A DNA stretch of 64,000 bases from JAMCYG01 sp027365565 (GCA_027365565.1 DAHXMI010000005.1:1-64000), one strand, 5' to 3'. Positions 8,171 to 17,458 are shown, numbered from the stretch's first letter. The notes: generated from the letters alone by a model not told the origin. Made by a program: numbers and translations.

Positions 8171-9979
8171 ATGATCTCAAGCTCTGACCTGAAGGACAGA
8201 TACGTTACGTTCTTCCAGGAGCACGGCCACAGGCAGATCCAGAGCGCGCCTCTCGTCCCGGAGAACGACCCGAGCGCGCTTTTCGTCATGGCCGGGATGC
8301 AGCCGCTGGTTCCGTTCCTCGGCGGGGAGACCCATCCTTCGGGGTCGCGCCTGGTCAGCGTGCAGAAATGCATACGCACCGTAGATATAGACGAAGTCGG
8401 CGACCTGTGGCACCTGAGCTTCTTCGAGATGATAGGCAACTGGTCGCTCGGCGACTACTTCAAGAAGGAATCCGTAGAGATGAGCTTCGAATTTCTTACG
8501 AAGAGGCTTGGCATACCTATTGAGAGGCTGAGCGTCACGTGCTTTGGCGGCGACGGGGATGCGCCGCGCGACGAGGATTCCGCGCAGACATGGGAAAGGC
8601 TGGGCATACCCAAGAGCAGGATCCACTTCCTCGGGAAGAAGGATAACTGGTGGGGTCCGGTGGGGCAGACCGGCCCGTGCGGCCCCGATACCGAGATATT
8701 CTACCATGCAAAAGACGTGCAGGAAAAGGACACGGACGAGTTCCTGAAGCTCTGCGGCGACGGCTCGTTCGTAGAGATATGGAACAACGTGCTGATGCAG
8801 TACAACAAGACAGAGGAGGGAATGTTCGAGGAGCTGAGGCAGAAGAACATCGACACGGGCATGGGCGTAGAGCGCACGCTCGCCGTGCTAAACGGCTTCG
8901 GCAGCGTATACGAATGCGACACGCTGGCGCCGATACTGGACAAGGTGATGTCCATGTCGGCCGCGGAGACCGACAGGACCGGCCTCAGTGCGCGGATTGT
9001 AACGGACCACATACGCGCCGCGGTAATGATACTGGGCGAAGACAGGCAGATAGTGCCCAGCAACGTAGAGCAGGGCTATGTGCTGCGCCGCTTCATCAGG
9101 AGAAGCATCAGGCACGCCCGCGAGCTCGGCATAAACGGTAAGTTCTGCTCCGAAGTCGCAAAGGCCGTAGTGGACGCGATTGGCGGCTTCTATCCGGAGC
9201 TCAAGCGCAACAGCGCGCACATCTACGAGGAGCTCGACAAGGAGGAGGACAAGTTCTCCCTTGCGCTGGGCAACGGCGTGAGGCACCTTGAAGGGATACT
9301 CAAGCAGCTCGGCGGATCCGGCCAGAGGGAGATGAGCGCGAAGGACGCATTCGACCTGTTCCAGAGCTTTGGATTCCCGGTAGAGATGACTGTAGAGATA
9401 TGCAGAGAGAAGGGATTCGGCGTCGACATGGCGGGTTTCAGCGCGCTCATGAAGGAGCACCAGGAACTCTCGCGCAGGGGCGCGGAGCAGAAGTTCAAGG
9501 GCGGCCTCGCGGACAACAGCGAGGAGACAACTAAACTGCACACCGCCACGCACCTCCTCAACGAGGCGCTGAGGAAGGTTGTTGATCCTTCGATACACCA
9601 GATGGGGTCGAACATCACGGCGGAGAGGCTCAGGTTCGACTTCAACTACGACAAGAAGCTCACCGACGAACAGATAAGGAAGGTAGAGGAATGGGTCAAC
9701 GGCATAATAAGGGCCGAGGCTGACGTCTCTTTCAGAATTATGAGCGTTGACGAGGCGAAGAGGCTGGGCGCGCAGGGCGTATTCGAGGAAAGGTACGACA
9801 GCACGGTCAAGGTGTATACGATCGCAAAGGGCAGCACCGTGTATTCGATAGAGATCTGCGGCGGCCCGCACGTCAAGAACACGCGCGAGCTCGGCGTCTT
9901 CAAGATAACGAAGCAGGAAGCGGTAGCGGCAGGCATCAGGCGGATCAAGGCCGTCGTAGTGCAGCCCGGCGCTGAATAG
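8171..9979 (+). CDS. alaS: Alanyl-tRNA synthetase, short bacterial-type
   Basis: About 602 residues that charge tRNA-Ala. The class II core is of bacterial type: VPENDPSALFVMAGMQPL, SVQKCIRTVDIDEVGD, GNWSLGDYFKKE, GPVGQTGPCGPDTE. The editing domain keeps its zinc ligands HTATH (His462, His466) and CGGPH (Cys568, His572; numbering from an upstream in-frame ATG at 8156). The protein ends right after the editing domain, so the DHHA1/C-Ala oligomerisation and tRNA-elbow domain (roughly 250 residues in full-length enzymes) is missing with no sign of truncation. Such short enzymes are typical of reduced-genome bacteria; archaeal AlaRS is normally longer and of a different subtype. Transfer from a bacterium is a reasonable inference. 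carS follows after 16 bases. Confidence 0.95.
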   Translation: MISSSDLKDRYVTFFQEHGHRQIQSAPLVPENDPSALFVMAGMQPLVPFLGGETHPSGSRLVSVQKCIRTVDIDEVGDLWHLSFFEMIGNWSLGDYFKKESVEMSFEFLTKRLGIPIERLSVTCFGGDGDAPRDEDSAQTWERLGIPKSRIHFLGKKDNWWGPVGQTGPCGPDTEIFYHAKDVQEKDTDEFLKLCGDGSFVEIWNNVLMQYNKTEEGMFEELRQKNIDTGMGVERTLAVLNGFGSVYECDTLAPILDKVMSMSAAETDRTGLSARIVTDHIRAAVMILGEDRQIVPSNVEQGYVLRRFIRRSIRHARELGINGKFCSEVAKAVVDAIGGFYPELKRNSAHIYEELDKEEDKFSLALGNGVRHLEGILKQLGGSGQREMSAKDAFDLFQSFGFPVEMTVEICREKGFGVDMAGFSALMKEHQELSRRGAEQKFKGGLADNSEETTKLHTATHLLNEALRKVVDPSIHQMGSNITAERLRFDFNYDKKLTDEQIRKVEEWVNGIIRAEADVSFRIMSVDEAKRLGAQGVFEERYDSTVKVYTIAKGSTVYSIEICGGPHVKNTRELGVFKITKQEAVAAGIRRIKAVVVQPGAE

Positions 9980-9995
9980 TGTAGAAGGTAATCAT

Positions 9996-10502
9996 ATGTC
10001 AATTCTGCTGTTCATATTCCAAGCTTTTCTCTATCCGATAATCTACATATTCCCGGCTTACGCCGCGAACGGCGCGCCTGTAATATTCGGCGGCGGCGCG
10101 CCAATAGACAGGAAGGCGAAGCTGCGCGGCAGGAGGGTGTTCGGCAACAACAAGACGATAAGGGGCGCGGTTGCCGGAATCGTAGCCGGCTCTGCCGTCG
10201 GACTGATCGAGTACCCTTTCCTGCACTTCATGCTGCCTATAGCCGTGCTGCTTGCAGTTGGCGCGATATCCGGCGACCTTGTCGGCAGCTTCATAAAGAG
10301 GCAGCTCGGCGTCAGGCCCGGAAATGGGTTCCCGATAATGGACCAGTACGGTTTCTTCATAGTCGCATTGCTATTCGCGTTCTCCCTCGGTCACATGCCC
10401 AGCCTGTACGGAATGCTGTTCCTGATTGTGCTGACCGGGCTGCTGCACGTCGCGACAAACCGCGGTGCGTATGCCCTTCACCTCAAGTCCGTGCCATGGT
10501 AA
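9996..10502 (+). CDS. carS: CDP-archaeol synthase
   Basis: A 168-residue membrane enzyme of the CarS (DUF46) family, which transfers CMP from CTP to 2,3-di-O-geranylgeranylglycerol phosphate to make CDP-archaeol, the branch point to archaeal polar lipids. Family motifs are complete: FPAYAANGAPVIFGGG (residues 19-34), PIDRKAKLRGRRVFGNNKT (36-54), GDLVGSFIKRQLG (93-105) and PIMDQYGFF (112-120). Four or five transmembrane helices fit the known topology. AAGGTAA precedes the ATG at a normal spacing. It is probably co-transcribed with alaS, 16 bases upstream. Confidence 0.95.
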   Translation: MSILLFIFQAFLYPIIYIFPAYAANGAPVIFGGGAPIDRKAKLRGRRVFGNNKTIRGAVAGIVAGSAVGLIEYPFLHFMLPIAVLLAVGAISGDLVGSFIKRQLGVRPGNGFPIMDQYGFFIVALLFAFSLGHMPSLYGMLFLIVLTGLLHVATNRGAYALHLKSVPW

Positions 10503-10544
10503 TATTATCCTGCAACACGCATACACTGTATCAAGTGGTTCGCT

Positions 10545-11327
10545 ATGCATAACCCGTTGAGCGGACTGGCCCGCAGGCACGGCCGGGCAAAAAGAGTGGA
10601 CGACAAGGCGATAAACATATCCGTGTCCGGGGACACGATAGAGCTCAGGTACAACCACATTGTGTACTCGAAGCTGAAGAAGGGGGGCTTCCTGACCGGC
10701 CTGTACTGGGACTGCATGACGCCTGCAGCTTTCGTCACGGCCAATCCTCGCGTGCTGCTCATAGGCCTGGGCGGGGGCACGATACCCATCCAGCTGCAGC
10801 ATTACCTGAACGGCGCATACGACCTTGACATAGTCGAGGTAAGCAGCCATGTCGTCGACATGGCGAAGGACTTCATGTCCCGCGCAGCCGGGTTCCTCGA
10901 CTTCAAGGCGCCAGATCTCTCCAGTGTGATAGTGGACAGCGGCTATGACTACCTTTCAGGCACAGGGAAGAGGTACGACGTGATAATGCTCGACGCGTAT
11001 GTGGGCAACACAATACCGCAGGAATTCCTCACGGAGCATTTCGCGGCGCTGGTCGCATCAAAGCTCTCAGATAACGGGGTGTTCGCGATAAATTATGCGA
11101 TGAGCTTCATGCAGTCGGTGCAATACCGCAGCTACGTAGAGCTGCTCAAGAAGCACTTCAGCGTCTACCAGATAGGGGACAGGTTCACCTCCGGCAACAT
11201 AATAATCCTGTGCCTCAAAGGTTCGCTCAGCAAGGCGCAGCTGCTCTCCTCGATAAGAAAGGTGATGGGGGGCAGCCCTGATGCTGCCTCCATCATGGAC
11301 GGATACGAGGGCATGAAGCCTATATAG
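10545..11327 (+). CDS. Spermidine synthase-like methyltransferase-fold protein
   Basis: A 260-residue Rossmann-fold protein of the spermidine/spermine synthase superfamily. The nucleotide-binding loop is LLIGLGGGTIPIQL (about residues 70-83), the acidic strand is DIVEVSSHVVDMA (about 93-105), and the catalytic-region motif is VIMLDAYVGNTIP with FLTEHFAALV. These proteins move an aminopropyl or similar group from decarboxylated SAM; many archaeal homologues have no proven substrate. The N-terminal beta-hairpin domain is short here and the substrate residues cannot be assigned, so a polyamine product is not certain. It lies 42 bases after carS on the same strand. Confidence 0.8.
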   Translation: MHNPLSGLARRHGRAKRVDDKAINISVSGDTIELRYNHIVYSKLKKGGFLTGLYWDCMTPAAFVTANPRVLLIGLGGGTIPIQLQHYLNGAYDLDIVEVSSHVVDMAKDFMSRAAGFLDFKAPDLSSVIVDSGYDYLSGTGKRYDVIMLDAYVGNTIPQEFLTEHFAALVASKLSDNGVFAINYAMSFMQSVQYRSYVELLKKHFSVYQIGDRFTSGNIIILCLKGSLSKAQLLSSIRKVMGGSPDAASIMDGYEGMKPI

Positions 11328-11347
11328 ATATATGCACATATAGAAAC

Positions 11348-11356
11348 ATATAAATA
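11348..11356 (+). promoter_or_regulatory. TATA box for the RelBE operon
   Basis: ATATAAATA lies in a very AT-rich 30-base stretch between the spermidine-synthase-like gene and the antitoxin gene. Its spacing predicts transcription starting at about 11377-11380, on or next to the ATG at 11379, so the toxin-antitoxin mRNA should be leaderless. A second TATA-like copy, ATATAAAAC, follows directly. Confidence 0.6.
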
Positions 11357-11378
11357 CATATAAAACGGTTGTATGCAT

Positions 11379-11612
11379 ATGGATACCACGACTGTTCTGC
11401 TGAAGAAAGGCACCAGGAAGAAACTCGAAGCGTTCAAGCTGAATTCCAGGGAGTCCATAGATTCTGTAGTTGATAGGCTGATGGATATGGCCACGGACTA
11501 CGAACCCTTGTCAAAGGAGGAGATAGAGGGCATAAAGAAGAGCCTGAAGGACATCGAGGCAGGGAAAGTTTACAAGCTGAATGACGTGGCGAAGAAGATG
11601 GGTTTGAAGTGA
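11379..11612 (+). CDS. RelB-like antitoxin
   Basis: A 77-residue acidic protein next to a RelE toxin. The N-terminus (TTTVLLKKGTRKKLEAFK) looks like a short beta strand followed by a helix, as in ribbon-helix-helix antitoxins of the CopG/VapB/RelB type. The C-terminal half (LSKEEIEGIKKSLKDIEAG) is a helix that would wrap the toxin. By family behaviour it should neutralise the toxin and repress its own promoter. ATG at 11373 is also in frame; promoter spacing favours 11379. The toxin ATG follows the stop after 6 bases. Confidence 0.75.
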   Translation: MDTTTVLLKKGTRKKLEAFKLNSRESIDSVVDRLMDMATDYEPLSKEEIEGIKKSLKDIEAGKVYKLNDVAKKMGLK

Positions 11613-11618
11613 TGGTTC

Positions 11619-11882
11619 ATGTCGTATGACATCGAGATATCTGACGATGCACGACGTTCCTTCACGAAATTGGACAGAAAGATAGCACAGCGTATATACA
11701 CGAAGCTGAAAGCAATTGCGGATTCTGACAATCCTTTCCTGCACATCAAAAAACTCACCGGCGTTGAACTTTTCAGCCTGCGAGTTGGTGATTACAGGGT
11801 GGTACTTGACATAAGGAGAGGCAAGCTGCTGATACTCGTAGTCAAGATCGGGCACCGCAGGAATGTATACGAAGGGATGTAG
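11619..11882 (+). CDS. RelE/ParE-family toxin
   Basis: An 87-residue basic protein with the RelE layout: SYDIEISDDARRSFTKLD, a helical pair, then HIKKLTG, FSLRVGDYRVVLDI and a final strand VVKIGHRRNVY. RelE enzymes cleave mRNA in the ribosomal A site; the Arg in RVGDYRV and the C-terminal HRRNVY match residues typical of active members. It is coupled to the antitoxin upstream and ends only 4 bases from the end of the convergent AglB-like gene. Confidence 0.88.
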   Translation: MSYDIEISDDARRSFTKLDRKIAQRIYTKLKAIADSDNPFLHIKKLTGVELFSLRVGDYRVVLDIRRGKLLILVVKIGHRRNVYEGM

Positions 11883-11886
11883 CTGT

Positions 11887-14202
11887 TCAGCTGTACGTTA
11901 CCTTGTAGATCCTCGTATCTGTGTTGCCGTAGACCAGGCTGAGCGTCGCGTTGCCCTTCGGTCCCGTGTACTTGCACGCTATAGACGTGCACGTGTATAT
12001 GAGCCTGAAGAAGTTGCTGTTAGGCAGCGACGGCCCCAGCACAGTCGCACCGTCCACGTTCAGGCCGCTGTAGAAAAGCATCAGCGTGTAATTCAGCGTG
12101 CCGACCGTGTTCGAGGTGCTCACGAGCTGCGACTTCAGGCTGGTCGTGTTGTAGAATATTATGTTCGCTATCTTATAGTACTGCGTCGCCGTGCCCATGC
12201 GTACGTATGCGCTGGTGCTCGTCGTGGTATTCGACGTATTGTTGATTGTGAGCGCCGCTCCGTCCACCTGCGAGCCGATGCCGTTGGGCGTAGCGAACGT
12301 GTATATCGTCTCGTTGCCGTGCTGCTTGCGGTTGTACGACTGCATTATGTTGTAGCCGTACGGTTCCGCTGCGCTGCCCGTCAGGTTGCCTTCCTGCGCT
12401 ATGCCCCCTATCTCGGCAAGCCAGTAGTCCCTTGAGACTACGTATTCCGGCTTGCCTGCCTCGTAGAAGTATGTCGAGCTGACAGTGTTGTTGAACAGGA
12501 ATCTCGAGAAGTTGTATATGAGGGTGCCGCTCTGCCCGCTGACGCTGTCCATCAGGCTGGTCCTGTGCGCCCAGCCTTCCACTACGGAGCCGTCAGGCCA
12601 GAGCGCTAGCACGGTCGCTCCTGGAGGGGTGTTGTTCCTCATCCATGACATAGCGCTCAGGAACTGCGCGTTTATGCCGTCGGCCTGTACGCTTTCGAGG
12701 GAGCTAAGGTAGGAGAATATAACCCCATATACCAGTATAGCGACTGCGACGCCTATCGCTACGTACTTGAGCTGCACCTTGTGTATCTTCACCTTGCTGG
12801 CAAGCACGTATGCGCCGTATATCCCATACGCGGAGAATACCGCCAAAGGCACAGCAAGGAGCGAGTTGAACCTTATCGCATTGAGCTGCAGGTACGTGGT
12901 CGTCGCGAGGTAAGCGAGCAGGACCAGGAAGCCCGCGCTAATGCTGCTTCCGAGCCACTTGTGCGCGCCTTCCAGCGGCGCGCCGTTGTTGTCTATCCTG
13001 CGCGAGAACAGAAGGAAAATCACTACACCTATCGGCCCTATGAAGAGCTGGAGCATGAAGCTGCTGAACAGGAAGCTGAATGTGGGCTTCTGTAATTCCT
13101 GTATCGTCTGCGTGAGGTTGTTCTGCGCTATTACGAGGCCGCCGCCGCTTGCTACCTTCGATATGTATCCGCCGCCTATCGCGAGTACGGCCACCGTCCC
13201 GATTAAGAGGGCTGCAATGATGAAGTATGCCCTTGTTTTCGCACTGCCCGCAATCCCTGCAAGCTTGTCCCTGTTTACTATTATAAGCCATGCGACCAGC
13301 GCCGCGGCCAGAATCGGCAGGTAGAACAGGAAGTAGTGCGCGCTGCTCAGAGCCTGCTGCGATCTTATTATCCTAAGCGCCATGTACGCGTGCACCAGGA
13401 TGTAATCCACGAGCAGTGTAAGCGTCAGCAGCATCGAGCCCTTCAGCAATTCCCTGTTTGCGCTTATGAAGCCGTAGGCAACAACAAGGAGTATGGCGAA
13501 CATGTAGGTTATCTCGGCATACGGCGCGCCGTTCCATATTGCAGCTGCCAGGCTGAGCATGATCGCCGAGCCGAGCCCGAAGAGCAGGATCCTCTTCATT
13601 CTCTTCATATCGCTTCCTTCCGTATTGGCGCTCTGGAGCCCCTTTATCAGTAATATAAGCGCAACGATCACGAAAATCGTGGAGAATCCGTCTCCCCTGT
13701 AGACCAATGCCGCGGTCCTCGCTATGTCGCCGTTTGAGATCGCGACGAAGAACGCCGCGAGAAGGCCGAGTATGTCGCTCTTCGCCAGGTACTTTGCGAT
13801 GAAGAACGCGCCTAGCGCGTCAAGCATGCCGAACAGGACCGGTATATACCTCATGATGGTATAATAGCTGAAAGTCTTGCCGAGCAGCAGCCATGGTATT
13901 ATTGTTATGAAGTAGAACCCCTCGGTCTCGCCTACGGGATTGTGCACCGGGAATCCTGACAGGTTGAGATTCGCAGGTATGGACAGGCCATGCGAGATCG
14001 CATAGCTTATTACTGCATAATGGAAGAAGCCGTCGGGTTCGAAGAAGCCCGCATATCTGGCCATGCCGAGCCTGACCACGATGTCGATTATCAGTATTAC
14101 AACCAGCGCAAGTATGACAATGTTCCTCCTTCCAATACCCTTCCTTTCTGCCTCCATGACATCAAACCTACAGAACACACGGTGCGGTTGCACCAAAAGC
14201 AC
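11887..14202 (-). CDS. STT3/AglB-like oligosaccharyltransferase
   Basis: A 771-residue GT-C enzyme that should transfer lipid-linked oligosaccharide to Asn in secreted proteins. It has about 13 transmembrane helices (residues 28-500) and a C-terminal exported domain. Visible STT3 features are EPDGFFHY (residues 55-62, first catalytic acidic motif), YRGDGF (168-173, second acidic motif region), GETEGFY (91-97) and RFNSLLAVPLAVFSAYG (444-460). The acceptor-site WWDYG motif is degenerate: the aligned residues read LWPDG (534-538), followed by EGWAHR. A minus-strand GGTTATTAAG at 14224-14233 would give a leaderless start at 14202; an internal Met (residue 16) is a possible start. It is divergent from the S-layer gene, a likely substrate. 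Confidence 0.87.
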   Translation of the reverse strand: MLLVQPHRVFCRFDVMEAERKGIGRRNIVILALVVILIIDIVVRLGMARYAGFFEPDGFFHYAVISYAISHGLSIPANLNLSGFPVHNPVGETEGFYFITIIPWLLLGKTFSYYTIMRYIPVLFGMLDALGAFFIAKYLAKSDILGLLAAFFVAISNGDIARTAALVYRGDGFSTIFVIVALILLIKGLQSANTEGSDMKRMKRILLFGLGSAIMLSLAAAIWNGAPYAEITYMFAILLVVAYGFISANRELLKGSMLLTLTLLVDYILVHAYMALRIIRSQQALSSAHYFLFYLPILAAALVAWLIIVNRDKLAGIAGSAKTRAYFIIAALLIGTVAVLAIGGGYISKVASGGGLVIAQNNLTQTIQELQKPTFSFLFSSFMLQLFIGPIGVVIFLLFSRRIDNNGAPLEGAHKWLGSSISAGFLVLLAYLATTTYLQLNAIRFNSLLAVPLAVFSAYGIYGAYVLASKVKIHKVQLKYVAIGVAVAILVYGVIFSYLSSLESVQADGINAQFLSAMSWMRNNTPPGATVLALWPDGSVVEGWAHRTSLMDSVSGQSGTLIYNFSRFLFNNTVSSTYFYEAGKPEYVVSRDYWLAEIGGIAQEGNLTGSAAEPYGYNIMQSYNRKQHGNETIYTFATPNGIGSQVDGAALTINNTSNTTTSTSAYVRMGTATQYYKIANIIFYNTTSLKSQLVSTSNTVGTLNYTLMLFYSGLNVDGATVLGPSLPNSNFFRLIYTCTSIACKYTGPKGNATLSLVYGNTDTRIYKVTYS

Positions 14203-14451
14203 TAATGAAAATAGCGGTGCAAGCTTAATAACCTTTCAGGCATTTAACAACGAAGGCGTAAACTCCATGCGCCTGGTCGCTTGCCCGCATGCGGTTTAAT
14301 GTTGCGCGATCGTTGTGCAATATATTAGACAGATAACTGTGTTGCAAAAGGGCCTTCGAGGGAAGCCTGCGGCGATAAAAGAGAAAATATATGACAATCA
14401 ACGTAGTATAAATGGATATTTATAAAAGAGATTATGAATATAGCATATCCC
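14203..14451. other. Intergenic region between AglB-like and S-layer genes, upstream part
   Basis: Together with the next 61 bases this is the only stretch above 300 bases without a gene. It holds the weak TATA of the AglB-like gene at its left edge. An imperfect palindrome, TTGCGCGATCGTTGTGCAA, lies at about 14314-14332. Two TATA-like elements, GTATAAATGG (about 14406-14415) and ATTTATAAAAG (about 14418-14428), sit upstream of the main S-layer promoter. I see no coding sequence or structured RNA gene here. Confidence 0.5.
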
Positions 14452-14506
14452 TTTAAATACCTTCCATTGAAAGTTATTTCACGCAACATAGAATTTATGT
14501 TGAGGT
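14452..14506 (+). promoter_or_regulatory. S-layer promoter, 5' hairpin and Shine-Dalgarno
   Basis: TTTAAATA at 14452-14459 is a strong TATA box, predicting a start near 14480. The message would then begin with a small hairpin: AACATA (14485-14490), loop GAATT, TATGTT (14496-14501). GAGGT at 14502-14506 follows directly, 6 bases before the ATG. A 5'-terminal stem followed by a good ribosome site is the arrangement expected of a stable, heavily translated mRNA. Confidence 0.65.
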
Positions 14507-14512
14507 AAGAAA

Positions 14513-17458
14513 ATGAAAACCCTAAAAGCAAAGAGGATGGCCGCAGTTGCGGCTGGAGCGGCGCTTCTGGGTCTCGGAATTGCAGCAGCAGGTCCGTTGA
14601 CTTTCCAGAGCGTGCCTATAATAAGCAATAGCGGACAACCGCTAGTGCAGGTTGTTGTAGGTCATGCGGCCAAGCCAAGCGACGGAGTGGCGGCGGCAAA
14701 CATCGCAGCTGCGATCGGAAACCTTGCATTTGCATCAGTTCCCGTTACAGCAACGATAAACGCTACACAGGCGAGCAAGGTTCTGCATGTTGCAGTGTCC
14801 GGCACAAGCGGCAGCACAGGAGTAGTGCCTGACGCGCAGGTATACTTCAACACGAGCGGAGTCTCATTCGCATCTGGAACCTATGGGTTCAGCACCTTGA
14901 TAGGATCTGTGCTTAACAGGGCCATCAAGACGAGCCAGTTCGCTGACACGAAAGCAGTGGTCGGTGACTCAACGCACGGCTATCCGTCAGGATCCGGCAC
15001 GTTCAGCACCTCGAGCGTATCGAGCCCGTACTCTGACGCATCAAGCGGACTGTCCGTATCCGGCGTCACGAAGAGCGACGGTGGAGGCGTCTCATTCCAG
15101 AGCCTTTCATCCAGCGGCTACGACAACATACTTCGCGTAACTAACTCGAACCTGCCTGCTCTTATGAACAACGCTGGTTCTTATAGTGAAAGCGAGTATC
15201 TGTGGCTTGCAGGCTTCCCGGTGTACAACCAGTCGGCCAGCAACTTCGAGCTCGAGAGCGCAACAGGCGCATATCAGGTCGTCTTCAACAAGCCGATAAA
15301 CTGGAAGACAAGCAGCAACACAATTAACAACGCTGCTTTCTCACTGATTGGCGAGAACTGGACGATCATAAACGCCACGATACCGACATCGACGACCAGC
15401 AGCTCCACAACGGCAGTCGCTGGTGGAAAGGTTGAGCTCGCAGCGAGCCTCAAGCCTGAGCAGACTGTGTACGTCGGCCAGAACGTCACGAGCGGCAACT
15501 TCACAGTTGAGCTTGCAGACCTCGGCCAGCCGAACGCGAACGGTGTCAGCAACGCAGCACTTAATGTATACTATAATGGAGTGCTGAAGAACACGACGTC
15601 CGTCGCTCCGGGATCACTGACGAAGTTCAACGTTTCCGGCACGTACCTGTACGTTGACGTGAACCAGACCTTCGCAGGCCTGTACGCATACGAGAAGTAC
15701 GCCAAGATGAAGCTTTACTCCAACGTGTTCAATGTCACGAGCGGAGGTGTCTTCAACAAGACGTACAACCCGAACTGGTACACGGTGCTCGAGTGGACTA
15801 ACTCGTCCGGTAGTGCTTCTGCCAACGCAGATGCGCTGTACAGCATAATACTGTATAACACCCAGGACCACCAGATCAAGCCTGGCCAGTCGTTCTCGTT
15901 CATAACGAGCCCGGCTGCATACTCGCTGAAGTTCGTTGGTGAGAACCAGGGCAGCGGCAACTTCGACCCGATAAACATAACATCAGTAAGCGCTGGTGCA
16001 TTCGGGTACCAGAACCTCGCTACTCCGCTTAGCGGCATCAACACGACCGCGATAAACGAGCCGGCACAGGAGATGGTTGTGAAGAGCAGCATACCGAACG
16101 CGTTCACGACAAGCGCTGGACAGCAGTCCTCAACGCTGACATACGACCTTACGCCGTATCAGTACGAGCCCGCTACGGCCAACGCAGCTACGAACGCTGC
16201 ATTCGCTGGCGCGAACACGCTTACTGGTACCTTTAGCGCCTCAGTAGGCAACTACGTCAACGCGAACGTTCCGCTGTACGTGTATGTCTCTGGCTACGCA
16301 CTTAACGGCCAGAAGATAAACAACCAGAGGATAACGTTCTACTCGACTAGCGCATCGAACGCGACGCACATAGCCACGCCGTTTAAGAACGTCACCAACG
16401 TGACTCTCAGCTCTGCGATACCTCTGGGTACTGTGTCTCTCGCAATCACCGAGAACAGTGTAGCTCTTGGAACGCTGAGTGAATTGGCCAACGCGCAGAT
16501 AGTCTACAGCAAGACTGGACAGAGCTACGACGCGATGACGAGCGGTGCAAGTGTCAAGTACAACCAGCAGAACGGCCAGACGAGCCAGGACTTCACCATA
16601 GCAAACGCTACTGGTGTGACGAAGGGCAACCAGACCGAGTACTACACGTACACGATGAACGAGCTGCCGGCTACGCCGTACAGCACATCGCTGAGCGACA
16701 GCCTGTCGTTTGGAATCTTCAATTCCACAGCAGGCGCAGTACCGAACCCGCTGTTCTACCTGAACTACACAAATGGTGGTTCATCCAAGAACAACATGAC
16801 GTACACATCTTCGCAGACGAAGACCGTCGATGCGGGCGTTGGCTTCAGGACTGAGAAGGGCAGCAAGATCGGCTCGATCTCGGCCACGAGGCTGGTAGTC
16901 GACATGGCGAAGGCAGTGGACATGCTGTCGTTCGACGTTGCGGCAACGGGCACGAACTCGTCCACGCTGTCACATGCGACAGTCGGTCCAGTTGGCCTCG
17001 GCCAGTCTCTGTCTAGCCTCGGCATGCCGAACGTGACAGTCTCGAAAGTGACTGGAACGCTGGCTCTCGGCCCGAACGCGACGTACTCGATAACTGGCAT
17101 CAGCAACATAACCGCGACACCTTCAGTGACGCAGGCAGTCTCGCCGGTTCTTCTCAAGAACCTGACGACGAACCCGCTGGTAGTGCTTGACAATGCGTCA
17201 ACGCTCAACCCTGCGAGCAGCCTGGTGCTGATAGGATCTGGCTACGTTAACACGCTGTCTGGACAGGTGCAGTCTGCGAACAACTTCACGGCAAGCTCGA
17301 GCATGGGTAATGGCTCTGGCTATGTAGTGCAGGCGTTCAGCGGAAGCAGCGGCTCAGGCGCGAGGATATACGTTGGCGGATACACGGCTGCTGACACGAC
17401 AGCTGCGGCAAACGCGTTCATACAGGACCTGTATAGCAACGCTGCAAGCGGCAGCTGA
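14513..17458 (+). CDS. S-layer protein
   Basis: A 981-residue secreted structural protein. After a short basic N-terminus and an Ala/Gly-rich signal peptide ending near GIAAAG, it has the S-layer N-terminal module seen in methanogen S-layer proteins: VQVVVGHAAKPSDGVAAANI with IGNLAF. The rest is Ser/Thr/Asn-rich beta-type sequence with few Cys and Lys. Many NxS/T sequons are present, and glycosylation by the divergent AglB-like enzyme is a natural inference. A C-terminal segment (GSGARIYVGGYTAADTTAAA) resembles the closing region of the family. No hydrophobic C-terminal anchor or sorting tail is visible. Promoter, 5' hairpin, Shine-Dalgarno and terminator all point to high expression. Confidence 0.9.
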   Translation: MKTLKAKRMAAVAAGAALLGLGIAAAGPLTFQSVPIISNSGQPLVQVVVGHAAKPSDGVAAANIAAAIGNLAFASVPVTATINATQASKVLHVAVSGTSGSTGVVPDAQVYFNTSGVSFASGTYGFSTLIGSVLNRAIKTSQFADTKAVVGDSTHGYPSGSGTFSTSSVSSPYSDASSGLSVSGVTKSDGGGVSFQSLSSSGYDNILRVTNSNLPALMNNAGSYSESEYLWLAGFPVYNQSASNFELESATGAYQVVFNKPINWKTSSNTINNAAFSLIGENWTIINATIPTSTTSSSTTAVAGGKVELAASLKPEQTVYVGQNVTSGNFTVELADLGQPNANGVSNAALNVYYNGVLKNTTSVAPGSLTKFNVSGTYLYVDVNQTFAGLYAYEKYAKMKLYSNVFNVTSGGVFNKTYNPNWYTVLEWTNSSGSASANADALYSIILYNTQDHQIKPGQSFSFITSPAAYSLKFVGENQGSGNFDPINITSVSAGAFGYQNLATPLSGINTTAINEPAQEMVVKSSIPNAFTTSAGQQSSTLTYDLTPYQYEPATANAATNAAFAGANTLTGTFSASVGNYVNANVPLYVYVSGYALNGQKINNQRITFYSTSASNATHIATPFKNVTNVTLSSAIPLGTVSLAITENSVALGTLSELANAQIVYSKTGQSYDAMTSGASVKYNQQNGQTSQDFTIANATGVTKGNQTEYYTYTMNELPATPYSTSLSDSLSFGIFNSTAGAVPNPLFYLNYTNGGSSKNNMTYTSSQTKTVDAGVGFRTEKGSKIGSISATRLVVDMAKAVDMLSFDVAATGTNSSTLSHATVGPVGLGQSLSSLGMPNVTVSKVTGTLALGPNATYSITGISNITATPSVTQAVSPVLLKNLTTNPLVVLDNASTLNPASSLVLIGSGYVNTLSGQVQSANNFTASSSMGNGSGYVVQAFSGSSGSGARIYVGGYTAADTTAAANAFIQDLYSNAASGS

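Noticed and set aside
8888..9871. Long minus-strand open frame (327 codons) opposite alaS.
   Set aside because: It mirrors the coding frame of a clear AlaRS; its Val/Leu/Tyr-rich low-complexity product matches no family and is a GC-driven shadow.
14314..14332. Imperfect palindrome TTGCGCGATCGTTGTGCAA upstream of the S-layer promoter as an operator.
   Set aside because: One mismatch and about 120 bases from the TATA box, with no second copy; noted only as sequence content.
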